Counted from the stretch's first letter, positions 9,401 to 17,911 are shown. The stretch: DNA of 64,000 nt from Rahnella inusitata (GCF_003263515.1 NZ_JYDE01000032.1:1-64000), one strand, 5' to 3'. The notes: generated by a model from the sequence alone, not told the origin. Numbers and translations: made by a program.

Positions 9401-10160
9401 AAGGGGGTGAACCATTACCCGACGTCGTTACACCGTACAATTCCCATTGTTTATCTACGCTGTCATAGACAAATAGCGGACTTCCGCTATCGCCACCTTC
9501 CGCAGCAGAACTAAAAGGCGTCGTACGCGCATCGTCTGGCGCGTAGTTTGTCCACCGTAATCTCCAGTTTTCAAAGGTGGGATTAATCATTGTCCCGCCC
9601 GATTTCCATTTATAAGCGCTGCTTAGCTGTTTGGTTTTATTTGTTCCCGGAATGACCTGGACTTGAGTGCCTGAACCAACCCGAGTGTAATATTTATATC
9701 TTTCATGATCGTTACGGGCATCATTAGCGAGCATCATGGGGGCTGGTGCCGCATCTGTTACAACTTTATTTAGGCGTGGAACATGAAAATCTCTGCCTGA
9801 GGGATCGACATTTCTGCTGATGAGTTGATAAGTGTAAGAATACTTCGCATTATTTCCATATTTTACTGATTTATAGCCACCGTTGTGAGCAACGCTCACG
9901 ATGTGAGAGGGTGAAATTAACGTTGCAACGGCGGAGTCATCAGTGGAGCTAAAATCGGGGATCGGGAAATTTAAGAAGCCCGCAGACGTACCATCAGTTT
10001 TAAAAACCTCTACATTTTCGGCTCCGGGGGTATATTTACCCAGGTTTTCACCGAAGTCCCGGTAGTCTTGTACCGATACATCTTCACGCATTACTCCTGC
10101 GTGGGTATTGAAAATAGCACAAGAGATGAGTGTTGCGAGTACACTCGGTTTCCATTCCAT
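6405..10160 (-). CDS. S6-family serine protease autotransporter (type Va secretion)
   Basis: This 1251-residue secreted protease has three parts. After a short N-terminal signal (cleavage expected near residue 20-22), the passenger begins with the S6-family segment QDYRDFGENLGKYTPGA. The catalytic triad is visible as His92 (VSVAHN), Asp124 (GRDFHVPRL) and Ser225 (GGDSGSP). A long beta-helical passenger follows. A proline/aspartate-rich linker (about residues 880-924) with three 11-residue repeats joins a C-terminal 12-strand beta-barrel of about 300 residues ending in VKVTF, the terminal Phe being the Bam signal. The EVNNLNKRMG cleavage helix of SPATE toxins is not present. AAGGAAAATCT precedes the start. 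The gene is absent from the equivalent E. coli locus, which suggests acquisition. The substrate is unknown. Confidence 0.9.
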   Translation of the reverse strand: MEWKPSVLATLISCAIFNTHAGVMREDVSVQDYRDFGENLGKYTPGAENVEVFKTDGTSAGFLNFPIPDFSSTDDSAVATLISPSHIVSVAHNGGYKSVKYGNNAKYSYTYQLISRNVDPSGRDFHVPRLNKVVTDAAPAPMMLANDARNDHERYKYYTRVGSGTQVQVIPGTNKTKQLSSAYKWKSGGTMINPTFENWRLRWTNYAPDDARTTPFSSAAEGGDSGSPLFVYDSVDKQWELYGVTTSGNGSPPYALTTYNLDLQTAFIKSIIDSTTDPDVVDVQADGDIHWGTAAITQGDSQWIWHGLSYALPTQATNDELNATHDLRFNGEGGQLVLDSSVNLGAGKLQFSNDYRVTSATGANATWVGGGVEVDGGKTVDWEVNGLKGDNLHKIGEGTLYVNATGVNEGGLRVGDGTVVLAQQADQNNNRQAFSTVTLVSGRPVVQLGDESQIAGDQIQFGARGGTLDLNGYDMSFATINHNDDGAIIANTNDAEQSTLTLNNTSSQSFIGHLGSSEHPDALNIDYVPAGDNSWNFAGGVDANDMTVRAGTAIFSGRVTPHAAGTVFSDDWINESYHVNHLLVESDADFILNEHASMVGKVTLAERASMQMTGKTHFTGDIEVGKQAKLVVVNDTSTLASTDGTVDSWLNGQISGEGSLEKYGSDTLYWTGENTLTGGVEIYGGTLKLQGSVASDMILHDATELAGAATMNNLTLGDNVILRPYAEPNLLTAGSFTAASQGVNGNFIAGNNTHLYLRTGMDEQQSVSDTLLISGNADAAQAVTLHVDLSGNGYMTDVNNSGIAGSAEGISLVQVGGTSTKDTFQLEHGYVASGPWQYSLYTFAPGKSDASQRLVDGIGNQYWDYRLETRYLTEGDEPLPIPDPTPDVPDVVPDPTVDVPDVVPDPTVDVPDNVPDPTPVAPAQPGRLAVIPQVPSYLSLPSALLSYNSRVTQTFQNLTNTSTMEGPESEHYPLWLQYINGEDNYHSSLGFTDYGYDYTQKEQGWLLGGKVMHLGTDEQYLAWNLAISNADLKVTPDAKDGNSEGNYKTYGLTSLLTFHHQSGWTFDLGADMTKYDGDVSTEARGKVADIDAYSWSGTLESSYPFVFGEHEFAPVLGAGIQVLSVDDFTDIDDVDVHYDNIVRPTGKAGMRYRYKLRNSAVGNMMLYSSTYLTKDFSDTPDVWVSSTRNHDVSSTFDMGTPGSSATVDVGVINELTPFISLNTGFQYQQRLSSDDEGINSWQGNAGVKVTF
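7414..7512 (-). repeat. Three 33-bp tandem repeats in the autotransporter linker
   Basis: Three consecutive 33-bp units encode DPT(P/V)DVPD(V/N)VP, 11 residues each, between passenger and barrel. The units differ by a few bases. In-frame copy number change would lengthen or shorten the linker without frameshift. Confidence 0.85.
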
Positions 10161-10473
10161 TAGATTTTCCTTACTTCCATTTCAAAAGGTGAAGGATATT
10201 AGTTGAACCTTTTTGGAAAGTGAAATTTTAATTGTGCTAGTCTGCTTTCTGAAATCATATGTAATCTTCATTTGCCTGTAATATATAGGGAAATTTTTTT
10301 TAATATGTATTTTGTATTGTTTTTTTTATAGATAACTTACGCGAATAATATTATGAAGGTCATTATTTGTAGTGGATTAATTCATGTAATAAATGAATTT
10401 ACTTAATAAATAATAAGGGTCAGATATGATTTATCGTGACAAATTTTCACTAAAAATTAATGCGCGTGTTGCA
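10161..10473. other. AT-rich promoter region of the autotransporter gene
   Basis: This is clearly more AT-rich than its neighbours, with several T8-T9 runs and a short ATTCAT/ATGAAT inverted repeat near 10380-10398. It must hold the autotransporter promoter on the minus strand. The composition is typical of H-NS-bound acquired DNA (inference). No gene was recognised. Confidence 0.55.
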
Positions 10474-10499
10474 TAAAAACGCCTGCAAAAGCAGGCGTT
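10474..10499 (-). terminator. purR terminator
   Basis: On the minus strand the 9-bp stem AACGCCTGC / GCAGGCGTT with a TTTT loop is followed by TTTAT. It lies 34 bases past the purR stop. Confidence 0.88.
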
Positions 10500-10532
10500 A
10501 AAAGCATTATTAGCAGAGAGTAAAGGCAAACA

Positions 10533-11558
10533 TTAACGGCGATAGTCGCGGAAAGGGCCATCGGCCACTGAGCGGCGTTCTACCAGCTTCGGATGTACCT
10601 CAATGGTCTGAGATTCTTCTCGTTTGCTGACGATGCGATCGAGCAACATCGTGAAGGCCATTTCACCCAGACGCTCTTTCGGCTGATGCACCGTGGTCAG
10701 CGCAGGTGAGAAGTAACGGGCGTTACGCACGTTATCATATCCGATAACGGAAATGTCTTGTGGAACGCGCAAACCGAATTCATCGGCTGCACAAATCGCG
10801 CCCATCGCCATGACGTCACCGCCACAGAACACGGCGGTCGGGCGTTGCTTTTGCATCAGGATTTTTTGCATAGCCTGATAACCTGACTCGGGTTCGAAAT
10901 CACCCTGGACGACCCATTCTTCACGCAAAGGAATATTGGCTTCGGTCAGCGCTTTCACAAAACCCTGGAAGCGGCCACCGCCGGTGTTACGCGCCAGCTG
11001 CCCCGGGATCACGCCGATATCGCGATGGCCGCGTTCAATCAGATAGCGTCCGGCCATGTATCCGCCTTCGAACGCATTATCGATGATGCTGTCGGTGAAG
11101 TTTTTACGCGCTTCGCCCCAGTCCATTACGACCATCGGGATTGACCGGTATTCTTCCAGCATGTTCAGCAGTTCATCAGGGTATTCCGCACACATCACCA
11201 GCAAACCATCGACACGTTTTTGTGCCAGCATCGCCAGGTAGGCCTGCTGCTTATCCAGATTGTTGTGTGAGTTACACAAAATCAATGTGTAGCCTTTGGA
11301 GAAGCAACTGTTCTCCACGGCTTCAATCACTTCGGCAAAATAGGGCGCTTCGCTTGACGTCGCCAGCAGGCCGATCGTTTTAGTGTTATTGACCTTCAGG
11401 CTGCGTGCGACGGCGCTTGGTGAGTAGTGCAAGTCTTTGATGGCCAGCAGAACCGCGGCTTTGGTGTCTTCGGCGACGAAACGTGTTTTATTGATGACGT
11501 GCGACACGGTTGTGGTGGAAACGCCAGCGCGCTTTGCGACATCTTTAATCGTTGCCAT
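10533..11558 (-). CDS. purR: Purine repressor PurR
   Basis: PurR is a LacI/GalR-family repressor that binds hypoxanthine or guanine as corepressor and shuts down de novo purine synthesis genes. The 341-residue product has exactly the E. coli length. It begins [12 protein letters not shown] with the LacI helix-turn-helix (residues 4-23) and ends [12 protein letters not shown]. An in-frame ATG 12 codons upstream was rejected because the family start is MATIKDV. A PurR-like operator sits about 47 bases upstream, consistent with the autoregulation known in E. coli. Confidence 0.97.
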   Translation of the reverse strand: MATIKDVAKRAGVSTTTVSHVINKTRFVAEDTKAAVLLAIKDLHYSPSAVARSLKVNNTKTIGLLATSSEAPYFAEVIEAVENSCFSKGYTLILCNSHNNLDKQQAYLAMLAQKRVDGLLVMCAEYPDELLNMLEEYRSIPMVVMDWGEARKNFTDSIIDNAFEGGYMAGRYLIERGHRDIGVIPGQLARNTGGGRFQGFVKALTEANIPLREEWVVQGDFEPESGYQAMQKILMQKQRPTAVFCGGDVMAMGAICAADEFGLRVPQDISVIGYDNVRNARYFSPALTTVHQPKERLGEMAFTMLLDRIVSKREESQTIEVHPKLVERRSVADGPFRDYRR

Positions 11559-11604
11559 GTAAGGAATGACTCCTGAACTCACGTGTTTCAGCACGTTAGC
11601 ATTA

Positions 11605-11620
11605 TGTTAATCGTTTGCTT
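11605..11620 (-). promoter_or_regulatory. Candidate PurR operator upstream of purR
   Basis: On the minus strand AAGCAAACGATTAACA matches 10 of 16 positions of the PurR consensus ACGCAAACGTTTGCGT, with the CAAACG core intact. E. coli purR carries similar imperfect operators. The rest of 11559-11891 shows no gene. Confidence 0.5.
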
Positions 11621-11891
11621 GCGTGGATTTCACTGCGGGCTTATAAAAAGGCAGTGAAATCGTTGGGTGAGTTCGTCAGAGTGAGGCGTAAAGCGCCCTC
11701 GGGAGAAATCGACCGGCACACAGGCGTGGTAACCGACAATTTTCTCTTATATTGCAGGAAAGTGGAAGTGTTATTGTGGGTTATCGCGCATGAATCAACG
11801 CGGGATTTTAGCCGGGAAGTATGAGAAAATGCGTTGGCACACATTTAGTGTGGCTAAATGAAGCGCCACAATTGATCTGTAAGGGGGTTTT

Positions 11892-11981
11892 ATGGACCGC
11901 AATCTAAAATTGTCATTAATCACCACGGTTTGCGCTTTGCTCGTGATTGTCGCTTTCAGCTTCACCGCAGTAATGAACTAA
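11892..11981 (+). CDS. ynhF: YnhF-like 29-residue membrane protein
   Basis: A short frame encodes MDRNLKLSLITT followed by a single hydrophobic helix ending AVMN. It has the same length, lysine pattern and helix position as E. coli YnhF, and the same place upstream of purR on the opposite strand. AAGGGGG stands 6 bases before the ATG, and a strong terminator follows 22 bases after the stop. YnhF is a membrane peptide of unknown function. It is easy to miss because of its size. Confidence 0.85.
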   Translation: MDRNLKLSLITTVCALLVIVAFSFTAVMN

Positions 11982-12002
11982 AAGACGCGCAAGTCAGGCA
12001 AT

Positions 12003-12045
12003 AAAAAGGGCGATTACCTGTTACAGGAATCGCCCTTTCTATTTT
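12003..12045 (+). terminator. ynhF terminator
   Basis: AAAGGGCGATT / AATCGCCCTTT with an inner CCTG/CAGG stem is followed by CTATTTT. Confidence 0.85.
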
Positions 12046-12145
12046 ACGCAGTGACCTTTGCGCCGATACTCTTCCCTGCAGAAACGCTTCGTTAAATGCT
12101 ATTCAATGGCTGATTAGCGAAACTTCAGACTTAACGAACTGTTTA

Positions 12146-13048
12146 TTATCGGATCGTTTTCGGGGTCATTACCCGACGTGCGCCCACGTAATGGTCTTGC
12201 CAGTAATCATCGCCCAGGGAAGTGATTTTGATGTCTTCACCGGTACGCGGAGACTGAATAAATTTGCCGTTACCGACGTAAACCCCGACGTGGTCCGCGG
12301 CTCCGCGGTTATTGATTCTAAAGAACACCAGATCGCCTGATTCCAGCTCGCCGCGTTTCACCGGCGCTGCGTCGCGCAGGTGGTACATTTCGTTGGCCGT
12401 GCGCGGCATTTTAATGCGAATCAAATCTTTGTACGCGTAATAAACTAAACCACTGCAATCGAATCCGGTATTAGGTGAGGTGCCACCCCAGCGATAAGGC
12501 TTGCCGACCTGATGCATCAGCTTGGTCATCGCCGTTTGCTGCGCATGTTGATAACGTTTTTTATGCGTCGCACTTAATGTAATCGGCTTGCTGTCTTCTT
12601 CAACTAACTTTTTACCTTTACGGTGTCGGCCATAGGCTTCTTTCTTGCTGGCCTTCGTCGTGGCGTTTTTTGCCAGAGCCTGGGTTTTAGATTTCTTGGT
12701 GGATTTGCTCTCGGCCCGGGTGGTCTTGAGTGTTTTTTCTTTTTTGCTCTCAGCCCGCGTTGTTTTTACTGTTTTCTCTGAAGCGTTTTTTCGCTTAACC
12801 AGTTCGGTGCTTTTAACTCTCTTCTTCGCATTCTTTTCGTGGCTCTGTTGTTCTTTGACCGGTGCCACTTTGGTTTTTTTTGTGGTTTTGGCAGCAACCG
12901 TCTTACGCTTTCGGCGTTCTTCAGGGGTAACCTGGTTAACGTGATTCTTTTTCTGATCGGCCGCAACACGGGTCTGCGGTGAGGCCTGGGCTATATTCAA
13001 AAATAGCTGGGTAAAGAGCAGCACAAAAAGCGTGAACAGTAAGCGCAT
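12146..13048 (-). CDS. mepH: Murein DD-endopeptidase MepH (NlpC/P60)
   Basis: MepH cuts the D-Ala-mDAP cross-links of peptidoglycan so that new strands can be inserted. With the start at 13048 the product is 300 residues. It has a signal peptide (MRLLFTLFVLLFTQLFLNIAQA) and a Lys/Thr-rich disordered linker (about 30-150) that includes duplicated KTTRAESK blocks. A C-terminal NlpC/P60 domain follows, with catalytic Cys198 (FDCSGL) and His253 (ADHVGV). An in-frame ATG 57 codons upstream was rejected because it would precede the signal peptide. The linker is longer than in E. coli MepH (271 residues in total). Confidence 0.92.
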   Translation of the reverse strand: MRLLFTLFVLLFTQLFLNIAQASPQTRVAADQKKNHVNQVTPEERRKRKTVAAKTTKKTKVAPVKEQQSHEKNAKKRVKSTELVKRKNASEKTVKTTRAESKKEKTLKTTRAESKSTKKSKTQALAKNATTKASKKEAYGRHRKGKKLVEEDSKPITLSATHKKRYQHAQQTAMTKLMHQVGKPYRWGGTSPNTGFDCSGLVYYAYKDLIRIKMPRTANEMYHLRDAAPVKRGELESGDLVFFRINNRGAADHVGVYVGNGKFIQSPRTGEDIKITSLGDDYWQDHYVGARRVMTPKTIR

Positions 13049-13510
13049 AGCTTCGTTACCATGAGTGGTTAGGTTAAACATCAGAGATGTCAGAGTATTG
13101 CCTAAAAGAACCAGACAAAACAGCACGAATTGCCTCGATTCTAGATCATATTGTGAGAAAAAGTTAATAGCTTTTTTTATGCTGAAATAAACGCCATTTT
13201 TAGTTAAAAAAATGACCATATTTCAGTGTGTTAATATTTGAGCTAAACCATGGCGAATTGCAAATCCGGTGTTAACCCGACCGCTAAAAATGTTATTCTC
13301 GATGAATCTTTTATTTTGTGAACCCTGACGCAAGCACCGAAAATAGTGAAATAAAATGCCAGTATTGCGAAAGACCCTGCAAAAAATGGCGTTTTTATCT
13401 GACAGCTGCCATCGTTACAATAGAGGGTAGTGTGATTCAGCACCGTTTTTGAGTGCTGCGCGTGAAGAGTAATGACCGTGACAGCCTGTACCGGCTTGAG
13501 GAAGCAAGAA
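13049..13510. other. Divergent promoter region of mepH and grxD
   Basis: This AT-rich stretch has no recognised gene. TACAAT near 13416 is a plausible -10 for grxD, about 90 bases upstream of its start. In E. coli other genes (sodB, ydhP on one side, lhr on the other) flank these genes. They are absent here. Confidence 0.5.
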
Positions 13511-13858
13511 ATGACCACTCCAACTATTGAAAAAATTCAGAAGCAAGTTTCTGAAAACCCGATTCTGCTGTACATGAAAGGTTCTCCAAAACTGCCAAGC
13601 TGCGGTTTTTCTGCACAAGCTGTACAGGCGCTGTCTGCCTGTGGCGAACGCTTCGCGTACGTTGATATCTTGCAGAACCCGGACATCCGCGCAGAAATGC
13701 CTAAGTTTGCCAACTGGCCAACGTTCCCGCAGCTGTGGGTAGATGGTGAACTGGTCGGCGGCTGCGACATCGTCATTGAGATGTATCAGCGCGGCGAACT
13801 GCAACAGCTGATCAAAGAAACGGCTGAGAAATACAAATCTTCTGAATCTGAAGAATAA
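13511..13858 (+). CDS. grxD: Monothiol glutaredoxin GrxD
   Basis: Grx4 is a CGFS-type monothiol glutaredoxin that binds a [2Fe-2S] cluster with glutathione and works with BolA proteins in iron-sulfur trafficking. The 115-residue product has the E. coli length. Cys31 of the CGFS motif, the WPTFPQLWVDGELVGG glutathione-binding segment and the acidic C-terminus are intact. The start follows GCAAGAA. An in-frame ATG 13 codons upstream was rejected by family length. Confidence 0.96.
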   Translation: MTTPTIEKIQKQVSENPILLYMKGSPKLPSCGFSAQAVQALSACGERFAYVDILQNPDIRAEMPKFANWPTFPQLWVDGELVGGCDIVIEMYQRGELQQLIKETAEKYKSSESEE

Positions 13859-13903
13859 TCACCAGAAGTCATTGCCTGCCTGAACGGCGGTAAATGAAAT
13901 AGA

Positions 13904-13934
13904 AAAGAGCGACATGATGTCGCTCTTTTTGTTT
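13904..13934 (+). terminator. grxD terminator
   Basis: The 11-bp stem AAAGAGCGACA / TGTCGCTCTTT with a three-base loop is followed by TTGTTTTT. Confidence 0.9.
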
Positions 13935-13961
13935 TTATACGCGTTGCGATCATCAGCATTT

Positions 13962-14645
13962 CTATCGCTGATTTTCTTCCGATGCAGTTTCATCTTCCTG
14001 CTCATCGGCACTCATTGCCAGCGGCCAGCCACCGAGACGTTTCCAGCGGTTCACCAGCTCGCAGAACAGTTCTGCGGTGCGCTCGGTGTCATACAGGGCG
14101 GAATGCGCCTGACTGCTGTCGAAGACCATGCCCGCGCTGATACAGGCTTTCGCCAGTACAGTCTGCCCGAGAACCAGACCACTTAATGCAGCGGTATCGA
14201 ACGTGGCAAACGGATGGAACGGGTTACGTTTCAGACCGGCGCGTTCGGCAGCGGCCATCAGGAAGCTGTGATCGAAATTGGCGTTATGCGCCACGATGAT
14301 TGCGCGGTTGCAATTCTGCTCTTTCATCCCTTTACGGATGACTTTGAAAATCTCGTGCAGTGCATCGTATTCACTGACCGCGCCTCGCAGCGGATTGGTT
14401 GGGTCGATCCCGTTAAAAGCCAGCGCCTCGGGCACCAGAATGGAGCCTTCAAACGGCTCAACGTGGAAATGCACGGTCTCGTCGCTTTCCAGCCAGCCGT
14501 CTTCGTCCATCTTCAGGGTGATCGCCGCGATTTCCAGCAGCGCATCAGTTTTGGCGTTAAACCCGGCAGTTTCTACGTCGATCACTACGGGATAAAAACC
14601 ACGGAAACGGCCTTTCAGCGCGTTAATGTCACTATTCTCGGCCAT
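13962..14645 (-). CDS. rnt: Ribonuclease T
   Basis: RNase T is a DEDD-family 3'-5' exonuclease that trims tRNA CCA ends and matures 5S and 23S rRNA 3' ends. The DEDDh residues are visible as Asp23 and Glu25 (VIDVETAGF), Asp in NANFDHSF, and the His/Asp of [11 protein letters not shown]. The product is 227 residues, slightly longer than E. coli Rnt because of an acidic C-terminal tail. The start at 14645 is preceded by AAGAAACTA. A further upstream ATG would add 44 unrelated residues. In E. coli lhr lies next to rnt, but not here. Confidence 0.95.
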   Translation of the reverse strand: MAENSDINALKGRFRGFYPVVIDVETAGFNAKTDALLEIAAITLKMDEDGWLESDETVHFHVEPFEGSILVPEALAFNGIDPTNPLRGAVSEYDALHEIFKVIRKGMKEQNCNRAIIVAHNANFDHSFLMAAAERAGLKRNPFHPFATFDTAALSGLVLGQTVLAKACISAGMVFDSSQAHSALYDTERTAELFCELVNRWKRLGGWPLAMSADEQEDETASEENQR

Positions 14646-14737
14646 TAGTTTCTTATCTTCATCGAATTCAGCGCACATTATGACAAATTTTGCCGCCACT
14701 TGCAGGCGTGAGGTAAACATTCGGCAATAAAGCGGGC

Positions 14738-14762
14738 AATAAAAAGGGCGCTTTCGCGCCCT
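14738..14762 (-). terminator. gloA terminator
   Basis: On the minus strand AGGGCGC / GCGCCCT with a four-base loop is followed by TTTTTATT. It separates gloA from rnt on the same strand. Confidence 0.85.
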
Positions 14763-14781
14763 GAAGCCGGGTAGCAACGTA

Positions 14782-15189
14782 TCAGTTGCCCAGACCCTGA
14801 CCTGCGTGTTTGGATTCGATCAGCTCGATTTTATAACCGTCCGGATCTTCCACAAACGCGATAATGGTGGAGCCGCCTTTGACCGGGCCCGCTTCACGGG
14901 TGACTTTGCCACCGGCGTTGCGGATGTCGTCGCAGGTTTGCGCCACGTTATCGACGCCTAATGCGATGTGACCGTAGGCAGTGCCGAGGTCATAGCTGTC
15001 GACGCCCCAGTTGTAGGTCAGCTCGATGACTGCGCCTTCGCTTTCATCGGTATATCCGACAAACGCCAGAGAATATTTGTATTCGGTATTTTCGCTGGTA
15101 CGCAGCAGACGCATACCTAAAACGTCAGTGTAGAAGTTGATAGCACGTTGCAGATCGCCGACGCGAAGCATGGTATGGAGTAAACGCAT
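14782..15189 (-). CDS. gloA: Lactoylglutathione lyase (glyoxalase I)
   Basis: GloA isomerises the hemithioacetal of methylglyoxal and glutathione to S-lactoylglutathione, the first step of methylglyoxal detoxification. The 135-residue protein has the family length. The Ni2+ ligands fall at exactly the E. coli positions: His5, Glu56, His74 and Glu122. It follows nemA on the same strand, but a terminator at 15289-15321 lies between them. Confidence 0.97.
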   Translation of the reverse strand: MRLLHTMLRVGDLQRAINFYTDVLGMRLLRTSENTEYKYSLAFVGYTDESEGAVIELTYNWGVDSYDLGTAYGHIALGVDNVAQTCDDIRNAGGKVTREAGPVKGGSTIIAFVEDPDGYKIELIESKHAGQGLGN

Positions 15190-15288
15190 AGGTTCCTCTT
15201 TATTTGCAGGATGAGAACAATCAGGTTCAGCCTAACCGATAGAGGCGGTTTTGTCTGTACAACACAGAACAGGTGCTGAATCTGTGAA

Positions 15289-15321
15289 CAAAAAAAGGCG
15301 ACCGGAGGGTATCGGTCGCCT
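15289..15321 (-). terminator. nemA terminator
   Basis: On the minus strand AGGCGACCG / CGGTCGCCT with an 8-base loop is followed by T6-T7, between nemA and gloA. Confidence 0.9.
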
Positions 15322-15348
15322 GCAGGTGGAGACTACTGGTTTAAACGA

Positions 15349-16440
15349 TTACAGCGTTGGGTAATCGGTGTAACCCTGAGCGTCGCCGCCGTAGAAAGTT
15401 TCTGGCTTTGGTTCATTAAGCGGGGCGTGAGATTTCAGACGCTCCACCAGATCCGGGTTTGCGATATAGCTGCGGCCAAAGGCCACCGCATCGATATACC
15501 CTTTTTCGATCAGCTCTTCGCCTTTTTCCGCGGTATAAGCACCGGCACCTACAATTACGCCCTGGTAATGCGCGCGGATCACTTCGCGCAATTCTGTGGT
15601 GTAAGGTTTGCCGCCGGCCCAGTCTGGTTCGGAAATATGCAGATATGCCAGTTTACGTTTGTTCAGTTCGTCCAGCAGATAGATGGCCGCCTGCACCTGA
15701 TCTTCACCGTTATCCAGACCGTTGAACGGACCCAGTGGGGAAATACGGATACCCACGCGCTCTGCGCCGATGGCTTCAATCGCCGCATCAACCACTTCCA
15801 GCGTCAGGCGGGTACGGTTCTCGATGCTGCCGCCGTACTGGTCTTCACGCAAGTTAGAAGCGGGAGACATGAACTGGTGCAGCAGATAGCCGTGTGCCGC
15901 ATGCAGCTCGATGTAATCGAAACCGGCTTCTGCGGAATAAGCGGCTGACTGGCGGAAATCATTGATGATGCCTGGGATCTCACTCAGTTCCAGCGCACGT
16001 GGCGTCGGGCAATCGACGCGGATCGCGTTGCCTTGCTCATCACGCAGGCTGGTGCGGGTATTGGGGTTTACAGCCGATGCTGAAACAGGCGTCTGGTTGT
16101 CTGGCTGAACGCTGTTATGAGAGATGCGGCCGGTGTGCCACAGCTGAACGGCGATGTGCCCGTTTTTATCATGAACACCCGCAACAATTTTCTTCCACGC
16201 AGCAACCTGTTCCGGCGTGTGCAGGCCCGGTGCACCGGCGTAACCTTTGGCCTGGAAGGAAACTTGCGTTGCTTCTGTGATGATAAGGCCGGAACTGTGG
16301 CGCTGTGCGTAATACTCACCCATCAGCGGCGTCGGGATATCACCCGGTTCAATGCTGCGCAGACGGGTCAGGGGAGCCATAAAGACACGGTTCGGTAAGG
16401 TATTTTTACCGACAACAATCGGGGAGAAAAGCTTAGTCAT
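15349..16440 (-). CDS. nemA: N-ethylmaleimide reductase (old yellow enzyme family)
   Basis: NemA is an FMN-containing, NADPH-dependent ene-reductase acting on N-ethylmaleimide, quinones, nitrate esters and other electrophiles. The 363-residue (beta/alpha)8 barrel shows the family segments [37 protein letters not shown] and a C-terminal [12 protein letters not shown]. In E. coli nemA is cotranscribed behind its repressor nemR. No nemR is present in the 200 bases upstream, and the next gene (ydhL) points the other way. Confidence 0.95.
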   Translation of the reverse strand: MTKLFSPIVVGKNTLPNRVFMAPLTRLRSIEPGDIPTPLMGEYYAQRHSSGLIITEATQVSFQAKGYAGAPGLHTPEQVAAWKKIVAGVHDKNGHIAVQLWHTGRISHNSVQPDNQTPVSASAVNPNTRTSLRDEQGNAIRVDCPTPRALELSEIPGIINDFRQSAAYSAEAGFDYIELHAAHGYLLHQFMSPASNLREDQYGGSIENRTRLTLEVVDAAIEAIGAERVGIRISPLGPFNGLDNGEDQVQAAIYLLDELNKRKLAYLHISEPDWAGGKPYTTELREVIRAHYQGVIVGAGAYTAEKGEELIEKGYIDAVAFGRSYIANPDLVERLKSHAPLNEPKPETFYGGDAQGYTDYPTL

Positions 16441-16640
16441 TTCAGTAACTCCGAGGTTAATGGATCGATCGGTATGAGGTGAAGAAAAGGGCTCTGCATC
16501 ATACGACCTTAGTTATATGGGTACTTTTTAACGTATCTGCCCCGTCTCTGACTACGCGCAAGGTGCCTTTTTATAAATCACCTTGCGGGATGGCGAGAAA
16601 ACGTCTTGAATGAAAGCTCACCGTTATTTGCGGAGGGTAT

Positions 16641-16880
16641 GTGGCTCAACAGCTCGAGTTCTTTGAAATCCCCAGTCCGTGTCGTGGCATTTGTCAGGCC
16701 GATGAGCGGGGCTATTGTCGTGGTTGCCAGCGCAGCCGCGATGAGCGTTTTGGCTGGATTAAAATGACCGATACCGAGAAACGCCATGTGCTGCGTTTGT
16801 GCCAGCAACGCTTATTGCGTCAGCAGCGTGCCGGAAAATTACCGGATGAGCCTCTGCCTGAACAGCCTGAGCTTTTTTAA
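16641..16880 (+). CDS. ydhL: DUF1289 protein YdhL
   Basis: This 79-residue protein carries the DUF1289 cysteine pattern CRGICQADERGYCRGCQRS. It has four cysteines suited to metal or cluster binding. The start is GTG at 16641, close behind GGAGGG. An overlapping ATG two bases earlier is out of frame. The product matches E. coli YdhL in length and sequence. Function is unknown. Confidence 0.88.
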   Translation: MAQQLEFFEIPSPCRGICQADERGYCRGCQRSRDERFGWIKMTDTEKRHVLRLCQQRLLRQQRAGKLPDEPLPEQPELF

Positions 16881-16996
16881 CCATCAAAGCGGGCATTCCC
16901 GTTTCACTTCCTGTTCATTCTGCCTGCCAGCATCAATACAGCGCGCCGGTCGTTGTGTATTCTGTGGGTCGAAAATATCAAAATAAGGAAATCATC

Positions 16997-17893
16997 ATGG
17001 ATCCACGTACTCCTATATCGCCGCAAGGCCCAGTTTTCTCCAAGCTTATCTGTGGCTACTGGCGTCTGATGGAATGGGACATGACGCCGCAGCAGCTTCT
17101 GACATTTATGGAGCAACATATCGAGCTGGGCATCACGACCGCCGATCACGCCGATATTTACGGTGGCTATCAGTGCGAAGCGGCATTCGGCGAAGCATTG
17201 CGTCTCAAGCCCGCGCTGCGTGAACAACTGCAACTGGTCAGCAAATGCGGTATTGCGACCACCGCCGATCCTGAAAACAAAATCGGCCACTACATTACTG
17301 ATACGCAATACATCATTCAGCGTGCAGAAAAATCCCTGAGCAATCTGCATACCGATTATCTGGATTTATTGTTGATACATCGCCCGGATCCGCTGATGGA
17401 TGCCGACGAAGTCGCTGAGGCTTTCACTCAGTTGCACAAAAGTGGCAAAGTGAAACACTTCGGCGTTTCTAACTTCACGCCGGCGCAGTTTAGCCTGCTG
17501 CAATCACGCCTGCCGTTCACGCTGGTGACTAATCAGGTGGAAATTTCCCCGATCCATCAGCCTGCTATCCTCGACGGTACGCTAGATCTCTGCCAGCAGC
17601 TGCGCATCAAACCGATGGCGTGGTCCTGCCTGGGCGGTGGTCGTCTGTTCAGCGATGTTGAATTCCAGCCGCTGCGCGATGAACTTCAGAATGTGGCGAA
17701 TGAATTAGGTGCCGATAATATCGAGCAGGTTGTGTACGCGTGGATCATGCGTTTGCCGTCTGAGCCATTACCGATCATCGGTTCCGGTAAAATCGAGCGG
17801 GTGAAATCTGCGTACAAAGCATTGTCCCTGGAAATGACCCGCCAGCAGTGGTTCCGCATTCGTAAAGCTGCGCTGGGCTACGACGTTCCGTAA
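16997..17893 (+). CDS. ydhF: Aldo/keto reductase YdhF
   Basis: This 298-residue aldo/keto reductase barrel has the same length as E. coli YdhF. Catalytic-type residues are visible in TADHADIYGGYQ (Asp/Tyr) and LLLIHRPDPL (His). The C-terminal NADPH phosphate-binding segment is IIGSGKIERVKSA. The start at 16997 follows AAGGAA. An upstream in-frame ATG would add 14 residues outside the family. It is convergent with ydhK, 18 bases away. The physiological substrate is unknown. Confidence 0.92.
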   Translation: MDPRTPISPQGPVFSKLICGYWRLMEWDMTPQQLLTFMEQHIELGITTADHADIYGGYQCEAAFGEALRLKPALREQLQLVSKCGIATTADPENKIGHYITDTQYIIQRAEKSLSNLHTDYLDLLLIHRPDPLMDADEVAEAFTQLHKSGKVKHFGVSNFTPAQFSLLQSRLPFTLVTNQVEISPIHQPAILDGTLDLCQQLRIKPMAWSCLGGGRLFSDVEFQPLRDELQNVANELGADNIEQVVYAWIMRLPSEPLPIIGSGKIERVKSAYKALSLEMTRQQWFRIRKAALGYDVP

Positions 17894-17911
17894 CCCATCG
17901 CTGTCTTAAGG

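Noticed and set aside
6405-10160. Naming the autotransporter as a known SPATE toxin or IgA protease
   Set aside because: The protease motifs fit family S6, but the SPATE cleavage helix is missing and the passenger cannot be tied to a named toxin by eye.
12645-12944. Hydrophobic plus-strand frame opposite the MepH linker
   Set aside because: Its Val/Leu/Phe-rich look comes from reading the complement of Lys-rich codons. Not a real membrane protein.
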